Below, piece by piece: positions 1 through 13,539 of a DNA stretch of 64,000 bases. Position numbers and translations under genes: made by a program. The stretch covers positions 1,391,124-1,455,123 of the forward strand of contig PTFA01000017.1 of assembly GCA_003342895.1 (NCBI GenBank), written 5' to 3'. The notes under the pieces are model-generated. The model worked only from the letters and a program-made list of their open reading frames with translations, made no database searches and was not told the DNA's origin. Numbering within the stretch: the stretch's first letter is position 1; each line of letters begins with the position of its first letter. The stretch is from Casuarius casuarius (lineage: Eukaryota; Chordata; Aves; Casuariiformes; Casuariidae).

Positions 1-2890
1 AGACTCTGTCACTGTTACCAGCTTGGCGAGATGCCCAGTCCCTCTCAGCGCATTCCCAAGGGCTGGCACAGGCCCAGAGCGGGCTCCAGGTAGCAGCCGG
101 CGATGGCAGGCTGCCCACCCTGCAGAGCGCTCCTGCACTTGCTGAGCTTTCGCAGCAGTCTTCTCCTCAACACCAGCAGGCACTGCTGCCCTTCCTCTGC
201 AGTGCAGCAGCAGCCACAGGAGGAAGCGGGCCTGCTCTCCAGGGCTAGCCTCTGACACTCTCTTGCTGCTCCACACCTTTCCCGAATCTTTCTTTCCCCC
301 ATCTGTGGTCAGAACATGCAGTAAGATGAGCAGGGGACAACAATGTGGGGGTGATGGGTGTGAAGTTAGGCAGCTGCGTGAACAGTAGGGACAGAGAAGC
401 CAAAAGAGGCCACGTATGAGCAAGAGGCAGAGACCATTCAGTGCTGCAGGGAAGATAGTGTGGGGATACAAGGAGGAGAGAACCCTACAGTCCTCGCAAT
501 GTCACCTCTCTCCCATCTCGTTTTTGCTTCCATAGATGAAATCCAAACCTTCATTGAGCTGCTGAATCTGAAACCCTTCTAACCCATCGTAGTTCATCCC
601 TACCATCCTAACCCCAGATCTCTTTTTAGAGAGAATATCCTCACCCTAGAGATCATTCTCCATTCACAACAACCCTGAACTGAACTCCTAGGTCCTCCAT
701 TCTGTCCCCCACCATTCTGCCATACCTCTTCCATCAGAGACCCACTTAGCTAGGATAGGTCTTCACTCCTTGACCAACATCTTCACAAGCAGCACAGCAA
801 GAAGGCAAGGAGCACAGGCTTAGTAAAGTATTTTCTAAATGAAAATGACTAAATTCTCTCATGCTAGATTCACAGTATAATAGTTCTGAGGTAGGTATTC
901 ATGTACCCTTTGGCCTGATCCCACTATTCCTGCAATTCAAAGCTATGGTCCACATTGGACCTCCTGCCTTCGCTCCCTTCATTTCATACACATATCGTCT
1001 CACACATCTCAGACATGCCTACGGACAGCTTCCCCTGCTCAAAGTAATCACTTCACAAAACTCAGCTTTTGATCCTGTTTTGCTATGTGCTTGTGCTGGG
1101 AAATACCAAATTACAGCTATGAAAAAAGCTAGTCATATCTGAGATGGATTGGTCCTGTAGAATAACTCTAAGTCCTCCCTTCATGTCTTCAACATTGTTC
1201 CCAAGAAATACAGGGTCTGGTACAGAACTGACTGTTCAAGTTATACTGTTCTTTTTCCCCCAATCAACAGCCATATTTTCAAAAACAAACAGGAAATAAT
1301 GGAAGAATAGCTACAAAATGACACTATAGTCATAAGACAAAATGAAGTTCACCATTTTGTACGGACGTACCAAGTTTTGTTATCTATGGATTTGCTAAAT
1401 TACTGAGCAGCCTACTGAGCACGTGCATCATAGTACCTGTTCATCGCACATTCTTCCTTTCTGCACACATTTCAAACAACCAGGCTGAATTTTACCATAA
1501 CTCATCCACCTTCTTCTATTTATGCACTAACCATAGCCTCTCATGCAAATGAGGCTCATTTGAATAACAGAATAGATAAAGTCAGAGGAGCTGAAAGAAG
1601 TCAAATAGAAGTCCTCCATCTCAGCAAAGGAAAGCCAGCAACTGACACCTACAGCAGATCGCTAACAGCATGATCCATCACTGTTCTGCTAGGCAGACAT
1701 GCACTCAACAGCAGAGAGGTTGTACAAAACCAGACGCTTTTTCCGTGTTTCATTACTTCTCTGTCTCCCCAGTGCAGGCGAGCACCAGACAATCATTCTT
1801 GCTTGATTTTCACTTTGCATTAATAACACTGGCTACATATGGTGCGAAGATGAGGAGATTCAGAACATCTAGGATTTGCTGCTATTTCCATTTGAAATAT
1901 ATTTATGCAACAAAGGATTCAAGATTAATCTACCTGAAATGCTAGAGATGTTAAGTGACAAGAAGTTGGGAACAATGATTTAGAAATGGCAGCTCAATTA
2001 TACAGCTTGGAGAAAAACAAACAGAGACTGAAATTGAAACTGAAAGGCTTGTAATTCATCTTATTTTGAGCAAAAATTTGGTTAACATTCACTTACTGGT
2101 GAATGGCCAGACTCAGCAGCAAATTGTGCTGCTTAAGGAACAGTCTGAAACCAGTTAACGGAGGAGATAAGGACAGACTCACTGTGCTTCAGAGGCTTCA
2201 GGACAGTTGCAGGAGGAAGACAGCAAAGGAAGAACACTCTCCTAGAGAGGTTCTCTGCATAGCTTTGGGCAAATGGGCAATTTCAAAGGCTGTAAGGCAA
2301 GGGATTAACTAAGACTTTTTTCCTTTCTCTTTGTGCAGAACAGAGGCCATCATAATAGCCACAGATTGTGAATAGTCATGAGGAATGACCGTGTCAAATT
2401 AGCTCCCTGTACATGCCAACAGGACTAGACTGAGCGCGTAGGATGTTTTCTGAGTCTGTCTGCGGATAAGCCTGCATGGCATCGTCTTTTGAGCTTTGCC
2501 AAGGCTGCACTCAAGACCGAACCCACTGTCCACACAGAGAGCAAGCATCTGAGTGCAGGCCATCTATTTACCCTTCCTGTTTGCCCATACTCAGATTGAC
2601 AGTGTGGTAGATTTTCACATAAGGAGCGATGCAATCATGCACCAATGGGACTGTGCTCCCACCTCATCCCATGGCCTCCCCCGACCACCTAAGCTGTGAG
2701 TGGAGGGTGCCTTACTGAACAGATACATCTCCCCGAGCCCCAAAACTCCAGAGAGGACAGTGCACTGTCACGCACAGTCAAACAGGCTTCATGCAAGGTC
2801 ACTGCGTGCACAAGGGGGCAGGCAGTAGTGTGCTCATAGTTGCTTCCAAAACTGTTCTTTCTGAACACCAGAGGCATAATATTACTGGGC

Positions 2891-2905
2891 GGGGGGGGGG
2901 GGGGG
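2891..2905 (+). repeat. Poly-G run
   Basis: Fifteen consecutive G follow a GGGC, in an otherwise AT-rich setting. Length is likely polymorphic or an assembly compromise. On the minus strand it is a C run. Confidence 0.9.
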
Positions 2906-5900
2906 TTATAGTCATAATTGCTAACAGCATGTATTCAAAAATCTTGGTGTTTGTTGGGATTTTTTTTTCTGTCTCAGTTTAACCATATACTTTTGATCCT
3001 AGGTGTTGGCTGAAGGAAGAACTGTTTAGTGGGAAAAAGGAAGCTGAGATTTTTAGATTCATACCAGAGGTTTCCCTTTGGTCATGAACAGCTAAAACAT
3101 TTTTAAATTTTCATTAAGGTGGAATTTCGTGTACACTGATATGAACACGAGAGATATGCTTCATTTATCTATAATTTTTATTGTTTTGGGATATGAGTAT
3201 AGCCAACACCAATGGAGCCTGAAGCACAGAGTGTCCCAGGGATTTGCTCTCCAACCAACAACCCCTCGCAGCAATTGTGGTAGAAAAGAGATGGTCCAGG
3301 ACATGACTATGTGAAGCCACCACTATCTTTGAAGGGCTGTCATAATCTGTACCTCATGAGCAATCCTAGGGCCTGTTTCTCCATTGCCTTTATAATTCTC
3401 ATAAGCAACTAAATAGCAGCGTCAGGAGCATGCCTGGAAAGAAACAACCAACCAAATTCTGCTATTGTAACATTTTACAGTTACTCTCACTGATGTAAAT
3501 CACTACTTGAGATATTCTAAAATGTGCATAGTTTATCCCATTTACAAACAAGCCATCCGGGTTCTCTGAAAGAAAAGTTTACCTCTCAGAAGGTTAGATG
3601 GAACAGTATTTTCTCCTTCTTTCAAGATAGCGTAGAATAGAAGCAGTATTTGAACACACCAAATTACAGTGCCTCAGAGCAATGGAGAAATAGTACCTTG
3701 ATGGTTTGATTTAAGGAGCTGCCTACAAATGGGAACATAGCAATGACTACCTGAGGTATTTCTAATATATCTATTACCTTCACACAACAGCAAATATAGA
3801 TGTTCCTCATTTCATAGATGGAGAAAGTGAAGCACAGAAAAACACATTAGTGATGTGTGATGAATGAGTCAGAGTAAAGAAAAGGAAAGAAAGGATATCA
3901 GGAAAATCTATGTGGCTAAAAAGAGTGAGAGAAAAAAGAACTGTGAAAATTTTGGTTGAAGAGCTTATAGTGATCTTAGGATGTACTTACCCATAGAAAT
4001 GCAGAGAAACGACATGCTTAGATCAGAAAAGATAGGTACTTGCATTTTTAACCCACTAGAGACAGATGATTTTAATTTCCCTGAATTCTCTCATAAATTA
4101 TTTTGTTTGGGTACAGGGAACAAAAAGAAGAGCAATGAAAACAGCTCCAAAACAGAATATAAAACAGAATATGAGTATCTGGATATAGCACAGAATCTAA
4201 GAAAAGAACTGTAGATGGTTGCCAGGTAAATTCACTGAGAATGGTCCTGAGTCTTTTCTGTTCTTTCCTACATAATGTAACCTCCTATAATTACAATCAT
4301 ATTTTAACCCTCAGAGGTCTACATGGAGTCCAGGAATAACACATACAAGAGCTCTGTTTATACAGTTAAACAGTTGTTCACACTGCAAATAAAGTGCACA
4401 AAATCAATACCAAATCAGAATTCCTTAGTCACTGGTACAGGTAGCAAGATCTTGCCATCATTTTACACAGACCGAAATGATACATAGAAAGTCATAGTGT
4501 CTTATACCACACTCAACCAGAAATAAACTGAAAGTATGAACCAGATGGCTAATAGTAGGGAGGAAACCAAACTGATACCTTTTAGAGTCCTTTTTCAAAT
4601 GAGGAAGTTACAGGACTTATGGTACAGGGACAGAGAAATATAATGGAAATACTTTTGAACATATGGGAGCTACTATGGAACTAAAAAAATTGTCAGGAGA
4701 GGGACACAATCAGTCAAGCTGCATGTAAAATAGTCTTCCCATCCTATGAAAATTTCTAAGATTTTACATTTTCCTTTGCTAAATCATCATAGTCAAAAAT
4801 CTCAAAAGTATTCACAGTGAAACATATGCAAAAAAAAACCTAGACAGAGAGATCACACTACACATTTTCTATTTCAATCTTTTTGAAATGGCCTGTTTCT
4901 AAAAGTGGCTTGATTTTCTAAGTGGCAAAATCAGTTGACAAAAGGAAAATTTTTTTTATTATTTCTCAGAAGGCTGAAGCACGGTGTCAAAATTCACATA
5001 GAGAAGTGAACTGAAATTAAGTCTTTCCCACAAAAAGGCTTGTTCTGATAAATCAGATTTTATAATGAAAAAACAGCCTTTGAAAATTGTTAAGCAGCTA
5101 TAGTAATTCCAGGTCTTCCACACCTGAGACCCCACAGCAAGGAGCTATTTTCAAACATTAGAGCTACCTTTTTTCTATAAGCTTTCTCTCTGTTCCCTTT
5201 TAACCATACCACATTTATTATCTTGTAGATGGCATGGAAAACATTCATGGATATTCAAGCACATAAAAGAGAGGAAAGAAGACGTGGAATTTACTCTTTC
5301 TTTCCTTCCAAATCTGACATCAATGAAACAATTCATAATAAAAGCCATTGTAACTCTGAGAGCGCGACAATAGCTACAACTCAGATTGCTATAGCCTAGC
5401 AATGATGGTAACAAGAAAAGCTGGAACCGGAGTATAAAGTCAAAAGATCAGCTGGCACCATCTAGTCCTTGCGAGACAGACCGTTTAACCATTTAACCAC
5501 CAATTATCCCCTTCTTTGCTATTTTCATAATGTAAACCATGAATCCTCAGCATTATCTTACAATTTTAATACGTTCCATGCATGGATGATGGTCTTGTAA
5601 AGCAGTCCATCAGCACCTTGATGCCTTTGTTCATCTTCATCCAGAACAAGCAGTATTTAGAAGAAAAAAAAATGGACTTCCCCTTAAGTATCTGTCAATC
5701 CATCTTGGGTTGTAATAATGCAATTCCTATGACAGGAAAAACATATTTATCTTCATTGAAAGTGTGCATCAGTGAGAAGAGGAAAGTAGTTGAAATGCAA
5801 ATTAGAATAATAAAAAAATCAAAGTAGTTAATCATAATAAATTTCAACGCTTTAGTGGAATTAATAAAAACATACAGAACAGTCTAATATCAAATTTGTG

Positions 5901-6782
5901 GGTTGATGCATATAACTTCTTGTTAATTCTTAAAGCTATACAAGAGACAGGCAAACTGTCATCAAAATTTTATTAGCAATTCAAACTCCACTTACAAACT
6001 ATAGCCCAGCTGTCTACAAGAGTCAGGAAGGATTTCAATTTACATCAGCTGCCCAACTGATTTCATGCAGAGGATAGAACAGCATGAAGTGTGACCTTTC
6101 TTGGGATCATCAGAAATGGTCAACAATTTAATAGACTGGTTATTCTAATACCTGTGAGCAGCAGGGGAGCTGAGACTGTAGTAACAAGATGGCAATTCAA
6201 AGCCAGCAGGGTAGGCAATAAATTACTCAGGATGACAGAAATGGAAAAAAACTTCTCATCTATAGCTTGCCATTTAAGGTCTAGAGCTAAATTGGGAATT
6301 CATTCAACTTGTAACTTCCTTCAGCATTTCTAACCTAGACATTTAGGGACGAGGTCTAGTGAAATATTACTTTACAGGACCATATGGCAAAATGTAATGC
6401 TGTTTAGCCCAAAGCCCTACAACTGTAATGCACAGTGTAAGGAGCCTCCAGAGCTACCTGTTCTGTACACCGTGCCACAGGCTGGAGGCAGTAGCATAAA
6501 ACCAAAAGTCAGCTATGACACGTCACAAGAGGAAAACAGGCAAGCACTTTTAAATGAAATTCCCGGGTTGCCTTAGGACACAATTAACACCCTCCTGTTA
6601 CGCAGGAAAGCATAAACCATATTCAATAATCCCTAACCCTCTGACCTGAGAAAAATTTCCTCCTGCCTTCAGATCTAGTGATTAGTTTAATCCTGACTCT
6701 GTAAACACAGTGCATGAACCAGGCACTTCCTGACATCCCGCCTTTTGCTGTAACCACATCAGAAAGCTGAGCTCTATTTCCA

Positions 6783-6804
6783 GGGGAGGGGAGGGGAGGG
6801 GAGG
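6783..6804 (+). repeat. (GGGGA)n tract with G-quadruplex potential
   Basis: Four GGGG runs are separated by single A residues and followed by GG. This meets the usual G3+N1-7 definition of an intramolecular quadruplex with the shortest possible loops. It is a short pentanucleotide microsatellite by origin; any regulatory role is unproven. Confidence 0.85.
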
Positions 6805-7480
6805 AAATCTTCTTTGAGCCATGTCAGCAGGGCCCTGACATACTGGATTGCTGTGGTGCAAGTGGAATGCAAACAAACAGCAACACCGTGTCCTTCCAGG
6901 TCACCTACAAAATGCACTTCACCTGGTACACCTTGGCTTTTTTCGCAGCTACCTCACACGGGTGACTGAGTGCTATTCTGAGTCAAGATACTCAGGTGTC
7001 TTTTCTCCACCTCTTATAATCGCAGTCCTTAGTTTACAGCACAAGTTCCCTAAGTGCATGGCTTTGAAGGTTGTACTATCCCACTTCTATCCCTCTTTGT
7101 AACATTGTGCTGTCTCCATTTTTATTATTCCAGAGAGAAGGGCATCCGTTTCTTTCTCACTGTTGATTGAGCCTTTGACTAACAAGAGCACTCGGCACTA
7201 TTCTCTCTCCAACATTCACAAGTACATACCTGTTTCTTACTGCACAGACACGAGTGAATATTGCATCACTTAGCACCTTCACTCATTCAAACCTGTCCCT
7301 GCCAACGAACAGCAGTCACTGGAGAGAAACCTCAGGAAAGTAAAAAGGAGTAAGAATACTTACAGCAACTATGGGATCAGTTATTTTTTCTTGAAGTGAT
7401 TACTTTCTGTCTATTCCTCATTAAATTCCCTGAAACTAAAAGGCAGCACATTTCAGCAATGTATGGAGGGGTAGTGTGTT

Positions 7481-7492
7481 GCCATCTTGTGG
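7481..7492 (-). promoter_or_regulatory. Possible CTCF-like site
   Basis: The 12-mer GCCATCTTGTGG matches the reverse complement of the CTCF core (GCC-MY-CT-RS-TGG) at all but one position, where T replaces R. A single 12-mer with one mismatch occurs often by chance in 64 kb, so this is a weak candidate. Confidence 0.15.
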
Positions 7493-10326
7493 CTGTTTTA
7501 CCTATAATGGACTGAAAATGTGAATAATACAAATGTGATTTTCTTGAGTTTTTTAATCTGTCACAACCATAATCATTTAAGAAATGTGAGATAGGTCGAT
7601 CACAAGTGGATGATGTTTATCTAGGCCTTTCTGAAACTTCACTCTGACACAGTACTATTCCATCAAGCCTTTTTTCCTGTATACGTGCAGTTTTTCTTTA
7701 ACATTACCCTGTATATTGCCAAGCTTAAGTCACTCATTCTCATTTCTTCTTTTATATCTAGTGAAATTTAGTTCTCTGACATTATCAGGTTTATCTCCAG
7801 AGTATACACATATAGTGAACATCTGCACAGAGCACATCCCAGCACTTTGTATATTTAAAATGAAATACAGGGATATGTTCTCTTGGATTATCATTAACAC
7901 CATTTAGTCTCCTATGGTACCATCCATATAAAACTAAATTTATCTGACAACACCCTGATTCAGGAAGAGATCTCCACTCAGTAATATACATGAGCCCAAG
8001 ACATGTTTTCCCGAAGAGGAGTAGACTTGGGCAGGCATTTAAATGCTTTCCTGGTTAATGCCTATAAAGAGATCTGTGTCGATTATGAAACTGTTCTACT
8101 TCGGTGACAGTGAGAAGAATAAATCACAAAGTGACTCTTAGTGATTTCATCACTGCTTTGATCATGTTCTCTCTCATATAGATGTAAATCAGACCTAACA
8201 AAATCATGAGAAAATCAGAGGAAGTAAATGAAGCTACCTTGGTAGGAGATAAGCATAAAGACAGGAAGAATCAGTCTCAGTTACCACCTAACAATCACCT
8301 TAGAAAATCTTATAGATTTTAAAGCTTTTCACTCTCAATTTTGTATTTTCTGAATTTGAATGTTCAGTATTTAAGAAACAATAATCTGACAAGAGTTGTT
8401 GTTCTTGCCCAAGGTAGGTATTGGCAATACAATATAGTCTGTTATATTATGCTAGGATTATAAGTGAACTCATATTATTTTGACTACTAGGCTTTCCTTA
8501 GTCTGTAAAAATTAATGGATAAATTTACTTGACCAAACATTGCTCCATTCACCTTCTCTCTCCCCCCTACATAGGCACACAACTTATATCAAAGGCTAAA
8601 AAGCTGTATATCAGTGAGTCAATGAGGGAATAAGGACCATGACTGAAAATTCTTGATTTTCTGACCTTGCCCATTGCTAAATGAAGACTGTTTTCAACTT
8701 GTCTGTGACACCCCCACCTGACCTGCTGATACTGAAGATGACTGAAGCAGCTTCCCTGTAAGAAAGCTGTGTACATTTGCACACATTCAGTGTTTGTGTG
8801 GGGATTTCTGGAAAAATCTTGGCAGCTCTCCCTTTCCTGTGGTCAGCTCCGTGGCTGTGGTCAACATCTACATAGTAGAGCATGACCCAGGCACAAACTG
8901 TTGTTTCCCCTTGCTAATCTTTGACATCAGTATGTACTTCTTAGAGCAGCTCTTTCACAGCCCAGCAGCTCCAGCACACAAAGCTCATGCATAGTGAAAG
9001 TCATCCAGAAGAACACTATAAGTCTTCACAGGAAGCAGAGATGAATCACTTCCTCTTTATAGTCCTCCGTTCCCCAAACTGCTTTTATGTGAGATTCAGA
9101 CTGAAAGATAATCACATCTTGCATTTTCTGGGAAGCAGAGAAAAAGTGTGGAACAGATTTCCAGCTATGGTTTCTCATTCAGCTGTGTTGTTTACAGCAG
9201 TCCCTGTCTTCCTTCCTCTTTTCCTCCTCTTCCTCTCTGTTGTGCAACCGCAAGCATTTGTGCTCTGAACTTGAACAGATCTGTCTGAAAAGTAACCTGG
9301 CAAAATGAACTGGCTGTTTTCAGTCATACGAGATCCCTGATCCAGTCCACTGCTCATCTGCAAGAGCAGCAGAAGAGGTAATGCTGGAACGAGCAGCTGT
9401 GGGAAGAGTGAGTGGGCAGCAGACAGAAGCTGCTCTATGTGATGGCGTGAGCACCTGAGGTGTTCATCAAACAGCTATAGAAGCATTCTTTCATTTTCAG
9501 AAGGAGTTAAGCACTCAGAAATCTGTATCTTGGAGAGCTTGGGACAATTAGGGCCAAGTTTGTAATACAACTTGGCAATACAGAGGTAAATTTGCACAAA
9601 TAGGGTTTTCAAAAGTGCCATGGCACTTGTCTCCAACTGACTTGAACATCTGAAGTATGACTGTACTTCTGTAACAATTCCCAGGGCACTAACTGTATTT
9701 CCAAGTAGAGAATTTAGATCCTTCTGTGCTAAAAGCACAAGTCCTACAGGATTGCCAGCTTTCCCTAGATAAGCCAATAATTCAGCCAGTACCTGTAGCA
9801 GATGCTTATATGCCCATACAGGGCACTATGTTATGCATCATCAATAACTAAATTTCATTTCCAGCATTTTAAATGAGATTGGAAGGGGAGGTGAAGCATT
9901 CACTGGACTGAATGAACCATTGTGTTTTCCAGGTGCACTGCTGTCTACATTAACAAGACTGTTAAAATCTTACAGGCAACAATTATTTCAGACTGATGCA
10001 CATTCATACCAGTGTACTCATACATAGGACTACAGCATAGCATAGAAACACATAAGCTGATTTCAGGTGTGTTAATTTGAGTATCAGAAGTGCCCTAGCG
10101 ATGACAACAAAGAATTCAATGGGGGATTTCCTGGCTTGCTGAAAGCTGTCCAGCCATGACAAGAAGAAAATCCAAAAAGCAGAAGGACATTTTATGTACA
10201 AGAACTGTTGAATCATAAGAAGCAGAAGACAATCACAGTTTTGGGGGATTTGTGCTGGAGTTTTGGGCTTACATCAAATTGCAGGTGAGACAACCAAAAT
10301 TCACTATCCCAAGATCAAGTCTAGCA

Positions 10327-10353
10327 AGGCAACAGCAAAGCTTGCTGTTGCCT
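10327..10353. repeat. Perfect 12-bp hairpin just left of an LTR-like element
   Basis: The arms AGGCAACAGCAA and TTGCTGTTGCCT pair perfectly around a 3-nt loop (AGC). The hairpin sits 9 bp before the start of the TGTCAGGG...CCCTGACA element, so it may belong to an older element or to the target site. It has no T tract and a bacterial-terminator reading is not appropriate in this genome. Confidence 0.8.
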
Positions 10354-10362
10354 CTAACAGAG

Positions 10363-10732
10363 TGTCAGGGCTCTGAGGGACTAATAGGCCTCCCCAGCCC
10401 AGACCAGCCTCACCTGGAGCCTCCCCTACACCCTCTGGCCAGGGACTGCATTTAAGCTCAGGCTAGGCCCTTCTCCCCATGCCTGAGCTGTGCCTCAGGT
10501 GTGCCAGCCCCAGCCCCATTCTTGAAGTGCTATTTGGAGTCCCTGGATAGACCTGGTCTGTTACCTGGTCTTGCCCGACGATCACTGGAGTGTCTCCAGG
10601 GCCTGTTGCCATCACTGCTGCTCTGCTCGCCCACCCCAGTGCCGTGGGGCTGCACCCCATTGGGGCAGCTCTCAGCCCCTCACTCGCCCTCCCTTGGGGG
10701 GGGGGGGAACCCTGCTCCTTCTGCCCCTGACA
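10363..10732. mobile_element. Putative solo LTR or similar element with 8-bp terminal inverted repeats
   Basis: A 370-bp GC-rich block in AT-rich DNA begins TGTCAGGG and ends CCCTGACA, a perfect 8-bp inverted repeat with the TG...CA ends typical of retroviral LTRs. An ATTTAAG box near 10450 could serve as a TATA-like element on the plus strand. I could not find a clean target-site duplication (left flank ends ACAGAG, right flank begins CACAGT) or a canonical AATAAA. An internal G run (about 10696-10707) may be length-variable. A non-autonomous DNA transposon is the main alternative. The long minus-strand open frame over it is a composition effect. Confidence 0.5.
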
Positions 10733-13149
10733 CACAGTTCTCTGGTGTAGTTGAGGAAAAGTTCCTCGTTTCTCAACATTTTCTGGACGTGTTACTACTA
10801 TATGTAAGGCTATAATGATAAAATGGTCGCGTAAGAAATGCAGATTTGCTTGCAGTACCCTGGAAGACAGGAACTGACAACATGCTAATCCCCACAAAGA
10901 TTTTGCAGTAAAATATTGATGTGTCACTTTCATTCCCTTTATATTCCGTGTTCTTCATCCCACCAGCCCTCACTAAATGATGGATGGACTCTCAGTTCCT
11001 GCTCTGATGATGTTTGTGATGGCCCTAGCTGCAGCGCAGAAGCAAGACTCCATAAGTGCCTGTCACTTTTCTTAGATCAGGCTTGCAAAAGAAAAGATGT
11101 TACCTCATAACTGAACAAGACAAAACTACTGTGTTATGAGGGCTTAACTGTCATTCACAGAGAGTAGTGGAATTCCACTGGCATACCAAAAACAGAACTG
11201 GAAAATAAAAGGATTGCTTCTTCTAGAAACGGCACTTATTGTTGCTGGAATGCCATGTTTCTCACATATCACGAACTGCCAAGCCAAATCTGCCCTGCTT
11301 TGAAATGAATGAATTTATAAATTCAAATGGTTTAAATCCAGTTCTGAAAATCTCATGAGGAATCTTAGTATTCCAGGTGGCTGGCTGTGTCAAGAAGAAA
11401 AAAAATCTGAAAAGATTTGGAATTAGAATCAAGTAAACAGGGTCATAGGGACTAGGTAATCCAGCATGACACCTATCCTTCCTCTGCCTACTGTCAAGGG
11501 AGGGAGGCAGGGGAGGGATAGCAAGCTGTTGTGGGAGGATGGTAACCACTGGAGTCTGAAGCTGTGATTGAGTGGACTGATGGATTTCAATTAAGTATCA
11601 GGATGCATCCCCCCCCCCCCCTTTTTTTTTAAAAAAAAAAAAACTTTGCTTTTCAAAGCAGAACAACTCTTTGGGTCCAATTCCAAGCCTCAATGAAAAT
11701 TTCCATCAATTCAGTAGACTCAGTATGTCACTTTTTAAATGACAGTATTCATTTCAGAAGAAAGCAACCGGTAAAAATACTTTTTGACACCTTTGTAATG
11801 TCACAACTTTTCTTCGTCACATTGCAATGCAGCTGCCTATGTCCGTTTTGTTTTAGCAAAATAAACTGATCTCCTGAATGGAGTAAGAAGAGGTTAAAGC
11901 TTAATTCCAGCTCTGCATACTGATACCAGGCAAAGAAAAATCTATCGCTCTGTCACTGTCTAGTCAAACATGTAAACAAAGGAAGAATTAAGATGCCTTA
12001 ATTAATTTGATAATTAAATTGCCTTTATTACATTATTAAGATGTAAAGAATGTTTGTGGAATAAGAAACTCTTAAAACCCAGTTAGGTCTGTTGTTTCTC
12101 CACTGTCTCCTTCCACAAGTAGAGAGAAAAGTTACAATTATGACTTAAATCAGCTTAAGCTACTATGGATTCACATCCTCAGCATCCAAACAAAACCTGC
12201 TCTGCTCTCCTCAGATTTCTAGTGTTTCTTACACTAGTTTTCAACAAACCCAATTGCCAGAAAAGGAGTAAGTCTGAGTCTGATATATTTATTTTGGCCT
12301 TTAAATGTCCAGAGCCATACACAGTGACTGTGGGAAGGGAGAGGAAAGAAAGTCGGTCTTGCAATTCTCAGAATGCAATCATCCAGTTGTTTTGAATTAC
12401 ACGACCAGTAATTGCTAAGAACTCTTGGTGGTCAAGGTATAGTCTGTTTCAACCAAGCCCAGTGCTTTTGATATGATTCTTCAAGCAGGGCAGCTTTGCC
12501 CAGAATATATTTCAACTAAACTAAAGATCTCTTCCTTCACAATAATGACAAATCAGAAAGAACAAAAAGTTATGTCTGTTCTCTCAGTTCTAATAGCTTT
12601 TCCCAGGGGCAGAAATTTACGTTGTTATATTTGGGTGGCCTCTCAGGGCAAGCCTCTGCCATGCTTTATGCCAGACTTATGTCCAAAGAGATCAACTATG
12701 CAACAGCCATCTACTCAACTCAGACCTGGTACAGACCTTCTCTATGATGCCAGGCCCTTTCTACACCTAGCAGCACAAACTGCCACAGACTAAATGCCAG
12801 TGCAGCCCAGAACATGGGTCCAACAGCAATCATTAGCCAGTAGTTCAGGAAAGTATATAAGAAAGAGAAGTATACAGTGATATAACAGAAGTATGCAGTG
12901 ATAAAACAAATGCCATTTTCCAGCAGTTAGCTATTCAGAAACTTATTACTCAGGAATTTGTACCAGATCATAATGTTTAATACCCCTAGATAGATGAATT
13001 TGATTTCATCTAATATCTGCTTTTTTTATGCATTTGGCTTCCTTTATCAATGAGTGCTATGATTTAATTTTCTATCATGTGAAAAGGTGCTTCCTTTTGT
13101 TCACTTTAAACCTGCTGTTGATGATTTTATAGGGTGTCCCTTCAACCTC
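10733..13149. other. Non-coding stretch without a recognised gene
   Basis: Only short open frames (up to 106 codons) with no recognisable similarity. It contains the C/T/A homopolymer trio at 11609-11643. An AT-rich portion around 11990-12060 has many ATTAA words but no other structure I can name. Confidence 0.5.
11609..11643 (+). repeat. Three adjoining homopolymers (C, T, A)
   Basis: A C13 run passes directly into T9 and then A13 with no intervening base. Three abutting homopolymers are unusual. They may reflect an old poly(A)/poly(T) junction, slippage, or an assembly join. Confidence 0.9.
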
Positions 13150-13432
13150 AGAGGACAAAGAACTGTATGTAACCATACCAGGACAAGAGGCAATGGGCTC
13201 AGACTGAAACACAGAAAGTTCAGTCTGAATACAGGAAAAAGCTTTTTTACTGTGAGGACTGGGCACTGGAACAGGTTGCCCAGAGAGGTTGTGGAGTCTC
13301 CATCCTTGGAGACATATAAAAGCCATTGGGACGCAGTCCTGGGCAACCTGCTCTAGGTGACCCTGCTTGAGCAGGGGGGTTGGACTAGACCATCTTGAGA
13401 GGTCCCTTCAATCATTCCATGATTTTATGATA
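13150..13432 (+). mobile_element. CR1 LINE, 3' end fragment (5'-truncated)
   Basis: CR1 is the dominant avian non-LTR retrotransposon, and most copies are short 3' fragments. The block carries the hallmark 3' region: a decayed ORF2 C-terminus with the GNGLRLKHRKFSLNTGK and GHWNRLPREVVESPS type motifs, then the GAGCAGGGGGGTTGGACTAGA box (about 13368-13388) and a tail ending in imperfect ATGATTTTATGATA repeats instead of poly(A). An open frame of 89 codons spans 13087-13356 in the ORF2 register, including a little sequence to its left. The 5' boundary is approximate. Divergence is modest, so it is younger than the antisense CR1 to its right. Confidence 0.93.
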
Positions 13433-13539
13433 CCCTATTTACCTAAACCATTTATAATTGTATAGTTTTTAATCATATTACAGCCATTTTATTATCTCAG
13501 ACATCTCTTACAGGCCGAAGACCTGAAGCCTGTCTTGCT

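Larger units (their letters stand above)
1..10326. other. AT-rich non-coding stretch without a recognised gene
   Basis: No open frame here exceeds about 100 codons and none resembles a family I recognise. Reading frames break every few dozen codons on both strands. Visible structure is limited to a G15 run at 2891-2905, a G-quadruplex-like tract at 6783-6804 and a near-CTCF motif at 7481-7492, listed separately. I see no LTR or CR1 end, but old diverged repeats may be present and missed by eye. Confidence 0.6.

Noticed and set aside
10463..10933. 156-codon minus-strand open frame
   Set aside because: Covers the GC-rich LTR-like element and extends into its flank; includes low-complexity translation of the G run.
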